Assembly: GCF_001611675.1 (NCBI RefSeq)
Contig: NZ_CP014766.1
Location: 3,658,001-3,722,000 of the forward strand
DNA from: Pontibacter akesuensis
Lineage (GTDB): Bacteria; Bacteroidota; Bacteroidia; Cytophagales; Hymenobacteraceae
Length of the DNA: 64,000 bases
Direction of reading: 5' to 3'
Shown here: one piece after another, positions 1 through 9,800 of the stretch
Layout of the letters: each line of letters opens with the position of its first letter
How positions within the stretch are numbered: the stretch's first letter is position 1
Notes under the pieces: generated by a model
What the model was told of the DNA's origin: nothing
Databases searched by the model: none
The model's input: the letters and a program-made list of their open reading frames with translations, nothing else
Position numbers and translations under genes: made by a program

Positions 1-1
1 C

Positions 2-1111
2 ACCTTTGCAACAGATAAGGTGAACGTGGATAACCAGAACAATGTAGCGCTGCAAGTAACCGGCGCCGAAGTCGGGGCCTCCTATACCTATGCCATCAGC
101 AGCGACAACGGAGGCAGCGAGATAACCGGAACAGCAACCGTTAACAATGCTTCCTTCACCATACCTGCACTAAACTTATCTGGTTTGAAAGATGGCCTGC
201 TGACAGTGCGCCTGTACCTGGTGGATGCCTTGGGAAACAAGGGAGCCACGGTGACGGACGAGGTGGAAAAGCTTACAAAGAATGTTTCGGCCATAGCCGC
301 TGTGGAGCGCATTATCGTGCCATTCAAAACGGCCTTCAATAAGGTGCCCCTACCTGCGCAGGTAGAGGTAACCTTTACGAACGGCGAAAGGGAAAACCTT
401 AGCGTAACCTGGAGTGCCGGGAACTACAATGGCGAGGTGCCTGCCGCCTACGAGCTGACTGGAAAGCTACAACTGCCGGAGAATGCCTCTAACACAGAAA
501 ACAAGATGGCTCGCGTTACAGTGGAGGTGGCGCCAAACCAGCCACCTACGAACATGCGTCTGAGCGACAATAAGTTCAGGCCGGATATCACACCTGCAGA
601 GGCAATCGGCACGTTTTCCACAACCGACCCCGATGATTCGAACTTCACCTATACCCTTGTTGCCGGGCCGGGCGATACGCATAACAGCCTGTTTCGAATT
701 GTTAATGCTGATGAGCTACACTTAGTCTCTAACCAGGGCTTGTCCGGTGTATCTGATTTTACCATCCGTGTCAGCAGTAAAGACCCCTATAACAACACCA
801 TAGAGCAAATCTTTACACTCACCAAAACACTTTACGAGCCACAGCAAAAGCTTAAACTGGTAAATGCCTTCTCGCCTAACAACGACGGCCGGAACGATAC
901 CTGGACGGTACCGGAACTCCGCTATTATAACCAGGTGGAAGTAGAAGTGTTTGACCGGTCAGGCGTGCGGATTTTCCACACCAGCAACCCCGAGGAGGGA
1001 TGGGATGGCAGAGGCGCTGGCGGAGATGTGCAGGCCGGATCCTACTTCTACATCATCCAGATAAAAGACATAAACCTGGTGCAGAAAGGCGTAGTTACCA
1101 TACTTAAGTAG
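2..1111 (+). CDS. Large secreted adhesin-like protein, C-terminal part, with CHU_C (type B T9SS) sorting domain; 5' partial
   Basis: The reading frame is open to the left window edge, so the GTG at 20 is probably internal and the gene starts outside the window. The visible part has Ig-like modules (one at about residues 95-175 resembles the bacterial Ig-like group 4 type, with VEVTFTNGE and VTWSAGNYNG), then a cadherin-like module at about 177-270 (DPDDSNFTYTLV, LFRIVNADELHL). The last ~85 residues match the gliding-motility-associated CHU_C domain (FSPNNDGRNDTW, EVFDRSGVRIFH, GWDGRG, GSYFYIIQIKD). In the T9SS this type B signal directs export and surface attachment and usually needs a cognate SprF-like partner; such a gene follows after 5 bp. 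It is probably a surface adhesin or matrix protein; the ligand is unknown. Confidence 0.88.
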   Translation, partial: TFATDKVNVDNQNNVALQVTGAEVGASYTYAISSDNGGSEITGTATVNNASFTIPALNLSGLKDGLLTVRLYLVDALGNKGATVTDEVEKLTKNVSAIAAVERIIVPFKTAFNKVPLPAQVEVTFTNGERENLSVTWSAGNYNGEVPAAYELTGKLQLPENASNTENKMARVTVEVAPNQPPTNMRLSDNKFRPDITPAEAIGTFSTTDPDDSNFTYTLVAGPGDTHNSLFRIVNADELHLVSNQGLSGVSDFTIRVSSKDPYNNTIEQIFTLTKTLYEPQQKLKLVNAFSPNNDGRNDTWTVPELRYYNQVEVEVFDRSGVRIFHTSNPEEGWDGRGAGGDVQAGSYFYIIQIKDINLVQKGVVTILK

Positions 1112-1116
1112 TACCC

Positions 1117-2112
1117 ATGAAGAAATTTATACTTGCAGCATGTGTTTTAATGCTGAGCTGGGATGTACAGGCCCAGTCAGTGAAATCTTTTGCCAACTTT
1201 TCGCAATACAAGCACTATTTCAATCCGTCGCTAACGGGGCACGAAGGGTCGGTAATCAGGAGCCTGTACCGCAACCAGTGGACGGGTTTTGAAGACGCAC
1301 CCAAAACAATTATGGCATCGGCTGAGATCAGCACAAGCCTGTTCGGACGTGCTAGCGGCGACTACCAGTTCAGAAGAGACGACCGCTTGGGATCTGGTGA
1401 AAGCATGGGCGCGAAGCATGCCTTGGGCCTGGTGGTGCTTCGGGACCAGTTCGGCCCCCTGAAAGAGACACAGCTGGCGCTAAGCTATGGCTCCGGCGTC
1501 AGGCTATCAGAAGAGTTGCAGCTGCGTTGGGGCGTTGCGTTTACCTTCGCCAACCAGCGGCTCGACGCCAATAGCCTGGTTGTGGACCAGCCGGACGACC
1601 CGCAGTACACCGGTGTGATGGCTGATAACAACAGCAGCAGCAAAGGAGACATCAACCTGGGGCTATCGCTGGCAAGTGCCAATTACTATGTGGGGTATGC
1701 CGCACAAAATGTTACTGGCGGGCGCGTGTTATCCTCTGGCTATGAGGTATTGGAGAATGCCAACAAACTCCGCCATCAGGCACAGGCTGGCTTCCGCAAA
1801 AGCGTAAGCCAGCAGATTGGGTTCACTGTAAATGGCATTTACCATTACATGCAAGACGAGAAATCAGTGGCAGAGGCACAGGTGAAGGCCGTTTACAATA
1901 ACATGTTCTGGGTCGGCGCAGGCTATCGGGATGACCTTGCCTACAATCTGGCAGCAGGTGCGCGCCTAAAGCAGTTCCATATCGGGTATGCCTACGAAAT
2001 GCCTGTTCAGGATGCCAGCGCTATAAACAAGGCTACGAATGAGATAACCCTTAGCTATGTACTGACACCGTTTAAAGATACTCCTCATCGGAGGCAGCTT
2101 ACCATATGGTAA
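1117..2112 (+). CDS. PorP/SprF family type IX secretion outer membrane protein
   Basis: 331 residues with an N-terminal signal peptide (MKKFILAACVLMLSWDVQA, cleavage near QAQS). It then has the family hallmark opening (FANFSQYKHYFNPSLTG, SLYRNQWTGFEDAPKT) and a string of amphipathic beta strands expected of an outer-membrane barrel. In Flavobacterium, SprF is needed for secretion of its neighbour SprB, and PorP/SprF paralogs are commonly encoded just after type B CTD cargo. Here the gene starts 5 bp after such a cargo gene, so the pair is very likely co-transcribed and functionally matched. Length is normal for the family. The ATG at 1117 starts exactly at the signal peptide. Confidence 0.92.
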   Translation: MKKFILAACVLMLSWDVQAQSVKSFANFSQYKHYFNPSLTGHEGSVIRSLYRNQWTGFEDAPKTIMASAEISTSLFGRASGDYQFRRDDRLGSGESMGAKHALGLVVLRDQFGPLKETQLALSYGSGVRLSEELQLRWGVAFTFANQRLDANSLVVDQPDDPQYTGVMADNNSSSKGDINLGLSLASANYYVGYAAQNVTGGRVLSSGYEVLENANKLRHQAQAGFRKSVSQQIGFTVNGIYHYMQDEKSVAEAQVKAVYNNMFWVGAGYRDDLAYNLAAGARLKQFHIGYAYEMPVQDASAINKATNEITLSYVLTPFKDTPHRRQLTIW

Positions 2113-2311
2113 TGCATCTCTACTTTATCAAAACTTATCATCTTTTTTAAGAATAGTAATATAGGAGTTAATTCACACCCGTAGCAGGTGTTATAACGCT
2201 GATTGTTTTACTATTCCAACATGCAACCCCTGTTATACATAATCAGGGAAGGCGGGAGCGGTAACCGAAATATCATAGGTTCGGTATATAGTGCTGCACT
2301 TAAAAACAAAC

Positions 2312-4111
2312 ATGCGCGCCTTTATGCCCTCACCCTTACGACAAGCTTTCCTGTTCATTTTCTTTTTTGCCGCAAGTGTGGCTAATGCCCTGGCAGCTGT
2401 GCCATCTGCCAAACATGTGTTCACAATGTCTCCTTCACCTGTGGCATTTGCAAGTGGAGTGTATGATGAAGGCTTCAAAAGTGTATACATGGAAAAGGAG
2501 TTACTCCCGGATTTTTCTGTAGTACAGGAAACGCAGTTAAACTCTTTTGAAGCACCCCAAGAAATCACAGCACGTGCATCATTTGTAAAAGCGATAGTTG
2601 TACGTTGGCAGCCTGTGCAAGGAGCAAATAACTACATCATTGAAAAATCAACATCAGGTACAGAAGGTAGTTTCTTCATATTAACAACAGTCTCTGGAAA
2701 CCAATCTTCCTATAAAGAGACAGATTTGGGTTTAAGTCAAACTGTGCATTACAGAATAAAGGCCGTTGCTGCTGATGGTTCTGAATCCCTTTATAGTTCG
2801 GTAGTAAGTGCTACTACTAATCCTGATGAGATTATCCGCATCATGCCCTTGGGAGACTCAAACACACAAGGAAACATAGTGCCAGATAAAAGCAGACAAG
2901 TGGCTTATAGAAAAGCTTTGTATGATAATTTGGCTGAGGCTCAAATAAAGTTCCGTTTTGTTGGAAGTGAAAAGTCTGGTGAGGCATTGCTGGGAACTGA
3001 TACAACGAAAACATCTCACGCCGGTTTTGGAGGGGCCAGAAATCAGGATATTGTTTTGTTGCTTAGGAATGGGGAATTCCCTTTTTACGGCAATATAAAT
3101 GATATGCGGGGACCAGGTGGTAACATACCTTATCTGGACAGGTACCACCCAGATATTGTACTTCTGCATATTGGTACAAATCCGAATAATGCATCATCGA
3201 ATGCCGTGGAAGACCTGGCAAGAATCCTAGATGAGATCGATGCCTATGAAACGGCTGCTGGTAAAGAGGTGACGGTTGTGCTTCCGAAGGTAATTCTTAC
3301 GCTAGATAAAGAATCTACACACGAAGCTTATCTTAAAACCTACAACTTAAAAGTCAGAAGCCTAGCTGAAGAAAGAATCCTAGCCGGAGATCAAATTATA
3401 CTTGCGGATATGGAGAAAGGTGCCGGAATTGATTACAGGAAGACAAGCGATGGAGGAGATATGGCTGACAACCTACACCCGAATCCAACAGGCTACGCAA
3501 AAATGGCCCAAGTTTGGTATGATGCGATTGCCCCTATATCAGTACTACCCGTAGAGTTCATCAGCTTCGATGCAACTCATGCACAGGGAAGGGTATTGCT
3601 AAAGTGGAGCACTGCCTCTGAAGACAACAACAGCCACTTCGAAGTAGAGCGGATGCAGGAGGGGCAGGCCTTTAGAAGAGTAGGAACTGTGGCAGGAGCC
3701 GGAAACAGCCAGTTGCGCCGCAGGTATACTTTCCAGGATGCCACCGCACCAGCAGGAACCCTGTACTACCGGCTGAAGCAGGTAGATCACGATGGCACGT
3801 ATGAATATTCCAAAGTAGTTGCCATACAGCACGGCCGTACCGGTGAGATACCCTCCATACTTTACCCTAATCCTTCCAGCGGAGAAGGAGCCGTACAGTT
3901 AAATGCAGGCGGTTTCTCACCTGAGGCATCCGTTGGAATTACGTTATTTGATGCTTTCGGCCGTAGACTGCAGGCTCAGTCAGAAAAGGCTGGGGCAACA
4001 GGCCAAATCCATACTTCTGTGCAATTGCCACCGTCGTTAGCCAAAGGGCTTTACATCATCCAGATTGCTTCTGCTACCCGGATAGAACGGCTTAAATTGC
4101 TAATCAAATAA
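2312..4111 (+). CDS. Secreted SGNH/GDSL-type hydrolase with FN3-like modules and T9SS type A sorting domain
   Basis: The ATG at 2312 is preferred over the in-frame GTG at 2291 because it opens directly on a signal peptide (MRAFMPSPLRQAFLFIFFF, ending near VANALA). Order: fibronectin III-like module (about 75-160); SGNH hydrolase (about 170-400) with block I GDSN (Ser183), HIGTNPNN (oxyanion Asn) and DNLHPN (Asp386, His389); a second FN3-like module (about 410-510); and a C-terminal type A sorting domain (ILYPNPSSGEG, KGLYIIQI, terminal LLIK). The catalytic triad appears complete, so an esterase or deacetylase acting on a carbohydrate or lipid ester outside the cell is likely. The substrate cannot be told from sequence. 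The nearby exopolysaccharide locus makes a polysaccharide acetyl-esterase role attractive, but that is inference. Confidence 0.88.
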   Translation: MRAFMPSPLRQAFLFIFFFAASVANALAAVPSAKHVFTMSPSPVAFASGVYDEGFKSVYMEKELLPDFSVVQETQLNSFEAPQEITARASFVKAIVVRWQPVQGANNYIIEKSTSGTEGSFFILTTVSGNQSSYKETDLGLSQTVHYRIKAVAADGSESLYSSVVSATTNPDEIIRIMPLGDSNTQGNIVPDKSRQVAYRKALYDNLAEAQIKFRFVGSEKSGEALLGTDTTKTSHAGFGGARNQDIVLLLRNGEFPFYGNINDMRGPGGNIPYLDRYHPDIVLLHIGTNPNNASSNAVEDLARILDEIDAYETAAGKEVTVVLPKVILTLDKESTHEAYLKTYNLKVRSLAEERILAGDQIILADMEKGAGIDYRKTSDGGDMADNLHPNPTGYAKMAQVWYDAIAPISVLPVEFISFDATHAQGRVLLKWSTASEDNNSHFEVERMQEGQAFRRVGTVAGAGNSQLRRRYTFQDATAPAGTLYYRLKQVDHDGTYEYSKVVAIQHGRTGEIPSILYPNPSSGEGAVQLNAGGFSPEASVGITLFDAFGRRLQAQSEKAGATGQIHTSVQLPPSLAKGLYIIQIASATRIERLKLLIK

Positions 4112-4303
4112 GATCCCGGAAGTATAAGCGCATTTACCCGAACTTACCTATATAATTGGCGTACTATATCTTGTAGTTACGGCCGGGGCGTTTGCAGAAA
4201 GGTATCTGTTCCTGTGCAATTTTATAGGCTAGCAAAGCCAATGCAGTGCCTGCTCATACTACACAACCTTTACGTTAAGGTTAGTCTCAATTGTACCGAG
4301 CAC

Positions 4304-6598
4304 ATGACATATACATACTCTTTATACAGGAGCTGTGCGTACAGATTCAAGTCCAATCTGTTGGCAACCCTGCTTCTTTCAGCACTGCTCGTATGGCAAA
4401 GCGCTTCCGTGGCTTACGGCCAAAAACCAGACCTTTCCAATTGCCCCACTGGCATTGTGCACTACTATGGCTTTGATGCGACAGATGGCTCTCCTTACCA
4501 GGACTATAAAAGTGACGAGGTAATTACCTGTACCGACTGCCCCGATCCGGCCAGCGGCATGTTTGGGGGTGCCCTAAGTTTTGCCGGAAATGATAAACTG
4601 ACGCTTCAGAACTCCACCAATTTCGATCTCCCGCAGAACGGAAGCTTTACGATTGAATTTTGGGTTAAAACCACCGACAGGCCGAAAGATAATGTCGTAA
4701 TGATCGGGCGCAACGGGGAAGGTTCTAAGTTGCATTGGTGGCTGGGGATGGACAAGGACGGCTACGCGCTGTTTCAGTTCCGCGACAAGAGCGGCGATGG
4801 TTTCCTGATGGGGCGGGGCATGAAAAAAATCAACGATGGCCAGTGGCACCACCTGGTGGGCGTACGAGACGGAAATTCAACCCTAACCACCTTCTACGTG
4901 GATGGGTATGCCATCGAAAGTCATGAGTATCAGTACAGTACCAGCTTTGAGAGCTCCAGCATGGTAACCATCGGCTGGCTTCCACTTTATAACAACTACC
5001 TGTTCAAGGGCTTGCTGGATGAGTTGATCGTGTACAACCGGGCGCTGCAGAAAGAAGAAGTGCTTATTCGCTACGGAAACGGGGCGGGGCAATATTGCGG
5101 CCCGCAGCAGATCGCTCCTGTCATCGTCTCTGATCCCATCACCTTTGCTACAGTCGGGCGAAACTATAGCTATGATGTAGCGGCCACCGGTAATCCCTTG
5201 CCAACCTATACATTGGTTACTGCTCCGGCAGGGATGAAGATAAATGCAGCAACAGGCGAAATAAGCTGGAACCCAGGAACTGCTGGCGAGGCAAGAGTCA
5301 CTGTGAAAGTATCAAATGCCGCAGGAAGCGATGAGCAATCCTACACGATAAAAGTCAAGCAGGGAATAGGCGAGTCGTTCTCTATTATTCACCACTGGAT
5401 GTTGCACGAAATATCAGGCAGCACATACAAAGACTATTATACACCTTCTTCCGGACTGGCCACAGAAGCTACACGGCCTCTTCCTATAAGTGGCGTTTCG
5501 TCCGGAGGGCAGCGATTTGATGGTGCCGATGACGGATTGAACGTTGCCCAAAGCCAGAATTTCAATTGGAAGCAGGATGAGTCTTTCTCTATTGAGCTCT
5601 GGATGCGAACAACAGAAGGTGGAAGAAACCAGGTGCTGATAGGGCGCGACGGCAAGGGAGTAGACTCTTACCTGCATTGGTGGGTGGGCCTGAATGGCAG
5701 CGGCAAAGCTGTTTTCGAGCTACGGGACATTAACTTCAGGGGAGGGCCTGTGGGTGGCGAAGGACAGGCGCTGAATGATGGGGCATGGCACCAACTGGTG
5801 GCCGTGCGTGATGGGGGCAGCGGACTAACGAAACTGTATGTAGACGGGGAACTACTGGGGCAGACAAGCTTTTCGTATCCGTATGGCTTTTCCAGCAGCA
5901 TGCCGGTTAACATAGGATATCTGAACAGGGAGGGCGGCTACCATTTTAACGGTGACCTGGACGAGGTGAAGCTTTTCGGAACTGCACTGAGTCCTGAAGA
6001 CATAGCCGAGCGTTACCAGCGCATCCGCAGTGCCATGACGGAGCTTTTAACTTTCGAAGCAAGGTTGCAGGGGCCACAGGTGGTGCTGGATTGGGAAACA
6101 ATGTCAGAGATAAATACCAAGGATTTTGTCATAGAACGCTCTGCCGATGGCCAGGAATTTACTGCCATTGGCACCGTAGCCGCCTCGGGTACTACACAAA
6201 ACAGGGTAAGCTATACTTTCACAGATGCGGACCCGTTGAAGGGCGTTTCCTACTACAGGCTAAGAATTAACAAGACGGATGTAGCCTATACCTACTCCAA
6301 TATTGTACAGATAGAGAATCAGACATTAAACGCCTCTAAATTTATTGTTTATCCAAATCCCATCACGGAAGGCGAAGTAACCATCAACGTCACAAACCTG
6401 ATAGGGGGCGAGGAAGTGCTTATCAGGATGAGCGAAGTTGCAGGGAAAACATTGCTGCAGGAAAAAGCTGTGGTGAACCCCGATGGCACGCTCAGTTTCA
6501 AGCTCCTGATGCCGCAGGAACTTCAGCCGGGTATATACTTGGTAAGTATCACTACAGGAAAGAAATCCCTGAGTAGAAAAGTTCTGGTTATCAGATAG
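4304..6598 (+). CDS. Secreted double LamG-domain protein with T9SS sorting domain
   Basis: The ATG at 4304 begins a long signal peptide (hydrophobic NLLATLLLSALLVWQ, ending near AYGQ); upstream in-frame GTG 4214 and ATG 4241 give an implausible leader. Order over 764 residues: LamG/concanavalin A-like domain (about 40-265, with IGRNGEGSKLHWWLGMD and YVDG), a putative Ig/cadherin-like module (about 270-355, APAGMKINAATGEISWNP), a second LamG (about 365-580, SYLHWWVGLNGSG), an FN3-like linker (TMSEINTKDFVIERSADG) and a type A sorting domain (IVYPNPITEGEV, LQPGIYLVSI). No catalytic motif is seen. LamG domains bind glycans or proteins, so this is best read as a surface binding protein. Its LamG modules resemble the one in the next gene. 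Confidence 0.86.
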   Translation: MTYTYSLYRSCAYRFKSNLLATLLLSALLVWQSASVAYGQKPDLSNCPTGIVHYYGFDATDGSPYQDYKSDEVITCTDCPDPASGMFGGALSFAGNDKLTLQNSTNFDLPQNGSFTIEFWVKTTDRPKDNVVMIGRNGEGSKLHWWLGMDKDGYALFQFRDKSGDGFLMGRGMKKINDGQWHHLVGVRDGNSTLTTFYVDGYAIESHEYQYSTSFESSSMVTIGWLPLYNNYLFKGLLDELIVYNRALQKEEVLIRYGNGAGQYCGPQQIAPVIVSDPITFATVGRNYSYDVAATGNPLPTYTLVTAPAGMKINAATGEISWNPGTAGEARVTVKVSNAAGSDEQSYTIKVKQGIGESFSIIHHWMLHEISGSTYKDYYTPSSGLATEATRPLPISGVSSGGQRFDGADDGLNVAQSQNFNWKQDESFSIELWMRTTEGGRNQVLIGRDGKGVDSYLHWWVGLNGSGKAVFELRDINFRGGPVGGEGQALNDGAWHQLVAVRDGGSGLTKLYVDGELLGQTSFSYPYGFSSSMPVNIGYLNREGGYHFNGDLDEVKLFGTALSPEDIAERYQRIRSAMTELLTFEARLQGPQVVLDWETMSEINTKDFVIERSADGQEFTAIGTVAASGTTQNRVSYTFTDADPLKGVSYYRLRINKTDVAYTYSNIVQIENQTLNASKFIVYPNPITEGEVTINVTNLIGGEEVLIRMSEVAGKTLLQEKAVVNPDGTLSFKLLMPQELQPGIYLVSITTGKKSLSRKVLVIR

Positions 6599-6877
6599 GT
6601 AATTGGGTTGTGTGGCAGGTGTGGTTGCGTGTGGCGGTGCAATTTCTTACGCTGAAACACGGCTTGTAACAGGGCCTGAAGCGATGGCTATAAGTATATA
6701 TAATAATCCCCAACTATTGGCAAATCATCGCCGTATTACCCTTGTGCAATCAGAGCCAACGTCAGGCACGAAGTTTTTAATGCTATCAACCACAAAAATT
6801 ACTATTGTTTACCCATTAGCCGCTGTCGTGCAGCTATGGGGAGGCTATTTGTAAACATTTGGAAATATTATTTTTTT

Positions 6878-9800
6878 ATGCAAACACTATACGCTACAGT
6901 TATTTCACGCTTACAGCCTAAAGTTTACGAAAAAGGAGAATTCCTGTACAAAATACGCGCGTGCTTTACATCTGTTTTAGTGCTTGCCCTGGCACTGTCA
7001 TTTTCCTTACCTGCGTTCGCACAGCCGCCTGCCGGTTTTGTAGCAGAGCCCATCGGCGGTGAATGGAATGTGGCCGTGGGGCTTACATTCTCCAACGATG
7101 GGGAGCGCATGTATGTGTGGGAAAAAGGAGGTAAAGTATGGATTGTGGAAGATGGGGAGCGAAAGCCCAATCCACTGATAGACCTTACAGATGAGGTAGG
7201 CGATTGGGGCGACCATGGCCTGCTTGGATTTGCGCTGGACCCAAGCTTTGAGCAGAACGGATACATTTACCTGCTTTATGTGGTAGACCGCAACTACCTG
7301 ATGAACCCGGGCAGCTTCAACCCGAACCAGCCAAGTATGAATGAGGCCACCATTGGCCGTGTAACGCGTTATCAGGTAGACCTGGCTAACGGTGGTCTGG
7401 CTGTGAAGCCAAACAGCCGTAAAATCCTGTTAGGGGAAACGCCCGCCACCGGTATTCCTATACTTTATGTATCGCATGGGGTAGGTTCGTTAGTGTTTGG
7501 AGAGGATGGATCCTTATTGGTTTCAGCCGGCGACGGTGCCACAGCGAACGGCCTTGACTCTGGCTATGATGTAAATAACCCCAATGATACCTATGTGCCA
7601 CAGGGACTTGCCGATGGAATCATCGATGAAAAGCAGGATGTGGGGGCGTTTCGGTCACAGCAGATTCAGTCTTACAACGGTAAAATTCTGCGCATAGACC
7701 CTGCAACGGGTAGGGGACTTCCAAACAACCCTTATTACGATGCTGCCAACCCCAATGCCGCAGCCTCTAAAGTGTGGTCGCTGGGCCTAAGGAATCCGTT
7801 CCGTTTTACAGTTCGCCCTGGTACAGGCAACGCTAATTTCCCGGGTATTATTTATGTGGGTGATGTTGGTTTGATGGACTGGGAGGAAATAAATATTGTA
7901 GACAAGCCTGGCATGAACTTCGGATGGCCACTTTATGAAGGGCTGGAGCAGCAGCAGTTTTACTATGGAAGAGGAGCGGAAACTTTAAACAAGTATGCGC
8001 CAAACGAGCAGTATACCGCCGGCGGCACAAACCCACTCTGCAAGCCATTCTACTCATTTCAGGACCTTCTGAAGCAACCGCGTAAAACAACAGCGCCTGC
8101 TTTCCTGAACCCTTGCGACAACGCTACCGCAATTCCGGCTAAGTATACGTTTGTGCACGCACGACCGGCACTTGACTGGGTGAATGATATTGTTCAGAAT
8201 GGGGTGGAGCCTGCTGCCATTACCCGTACCGGAACCTGGAATGGAGAAGAGGCCGCTGTGGTTGGCATCGGGCAGCCAGGTTCTCCAGTTACCGGTCAGC
8301 CTTTTTATGGAAGCTCCTCTACGGGTGGTATCTGGTATACCGGTACAGATTTGCCAGCAGAGTACCGCAATACGTACTTCTTCGGTGACTACGGCGCAGG
8401 TTGGATCAGGAACGCAACGTTTGACGGAAATAACAACCCGAAAGCCGTTCGTAGCTTTATAGATAAGGATGCGACTGTAACAGCTTTTGGCACAAATCCG
8501 GTAAGCGGCGGTTTATACTATATCAACTATGCCACCTCGGTGTTCAAAATTACGTTCTACGGTGATAATACACCGCCTAAAGCGGTGGCAGAAGCTGATA
8601 AGCTGTATGGAGCAAGCCCTTTGCGCGTGCAGTTCACAGGCAGCAAGTCAACGGATGCAGAAGACCAGAGCCAGCTTACCTACTCCTGGAATTTCGGGGA
8701 TGGGTCAGCCGTGTCGAACCAGGTAAATCCGGTGCATACCTTCACCTCAAGCGAAAAAGGGAAAAAATATGAGGTGGTGCTTACGGTGACAGACCCGGAC
8801 GGCCTTTCATCTACTTCCAAGATCACCATCACCCTGAACAACACACCGCCAGTTGTTAACATCACCAGCCCTGCCGAGGGCACAAAGTATCCGTTTGTCG
8901 GTTTGCCCAAGTATAACCTGCGCGCCACCGTTACAGACGGCGAAGACTCAGATGCCCAGTTGGTGTACGAATGGCAGCTTGTGCTGCACCACAACACGCA
9001 CGTGCACCCGGAGCCGGTGGATAACAGGCATGAAACCGAGGTAACCATTCAGCCGATCGGGTGTGATGGCGAGACATACTTTTACCGGATTCACCTGAAG
9101 GTGACAGACACGGGTGGCTTATCAACCACTGACTATGTAGACCTGTACCCGGATTGCAGTGAAGGCGTTGTGGCTGCCGTTTCAATGGACGTAGTCACTG
9201 ATCAGCCTTATGCTGTGGGAACTCCTATCGCCTTGAAAGTTAAATTTGCAGACAAGAACAGAGCATGGGAAAAAGTGGAGTATTTCAACGGTAGCACGCT
9301 GTTGGGTACCGCTACAACTGCTCCGTATACGTTTAATTGGCAAAATGCGCGCTCCGGCACCTACAGCATCACAGCCAAGGCAACCGACACCGATGGCCAT
9401 TCCGTTACATCTGAGGCAATTCGCTTGGTGGTAGGAACCGGACAGGTGGCCGAACTGCAGGGATGCCTGCCGGGACTGGTGCATTACATAGGTATGGATA
9501 AGGTGAATGAGGGTGTGATCAGTGATTTCGCCTCCCTGTCGACAGCCACATGTACGGATTGCCCGGAGGAGACAACGGGTAAGTTTGATGGTGCCCTGTC
9601 TTTTAACGGGCAGACAAACGCCGTGAACCTGAACGATGCTACAGCCTTCAACTGGGGCAAGGACGATAGCTTTACCATTAGCTTCTGGATGCGTACAGAT
9701 GCCACCCATGCTGACAACGCGGTTATTATTGGCCGAAACTCAACTGAATCAAGCCTGCATTGGTGGCTGGGTGTTACACCGCAAGGCTTCGTGAACTTTA

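Noticed and set aside
6603..6854. Plus-strand frame of 83 codons between two T9SS genes
   Set aside because: No recognisable domain, signal or ribosome binding site, and it overlaps the leader of the next gene.
9182..9709. 175-codon minus-strand frame inside the sugar dehydrogenase gene
   Set aside because: Lies wholly opposite well-supported Ig-like and LamG coding sequence; product has no domain pattern.
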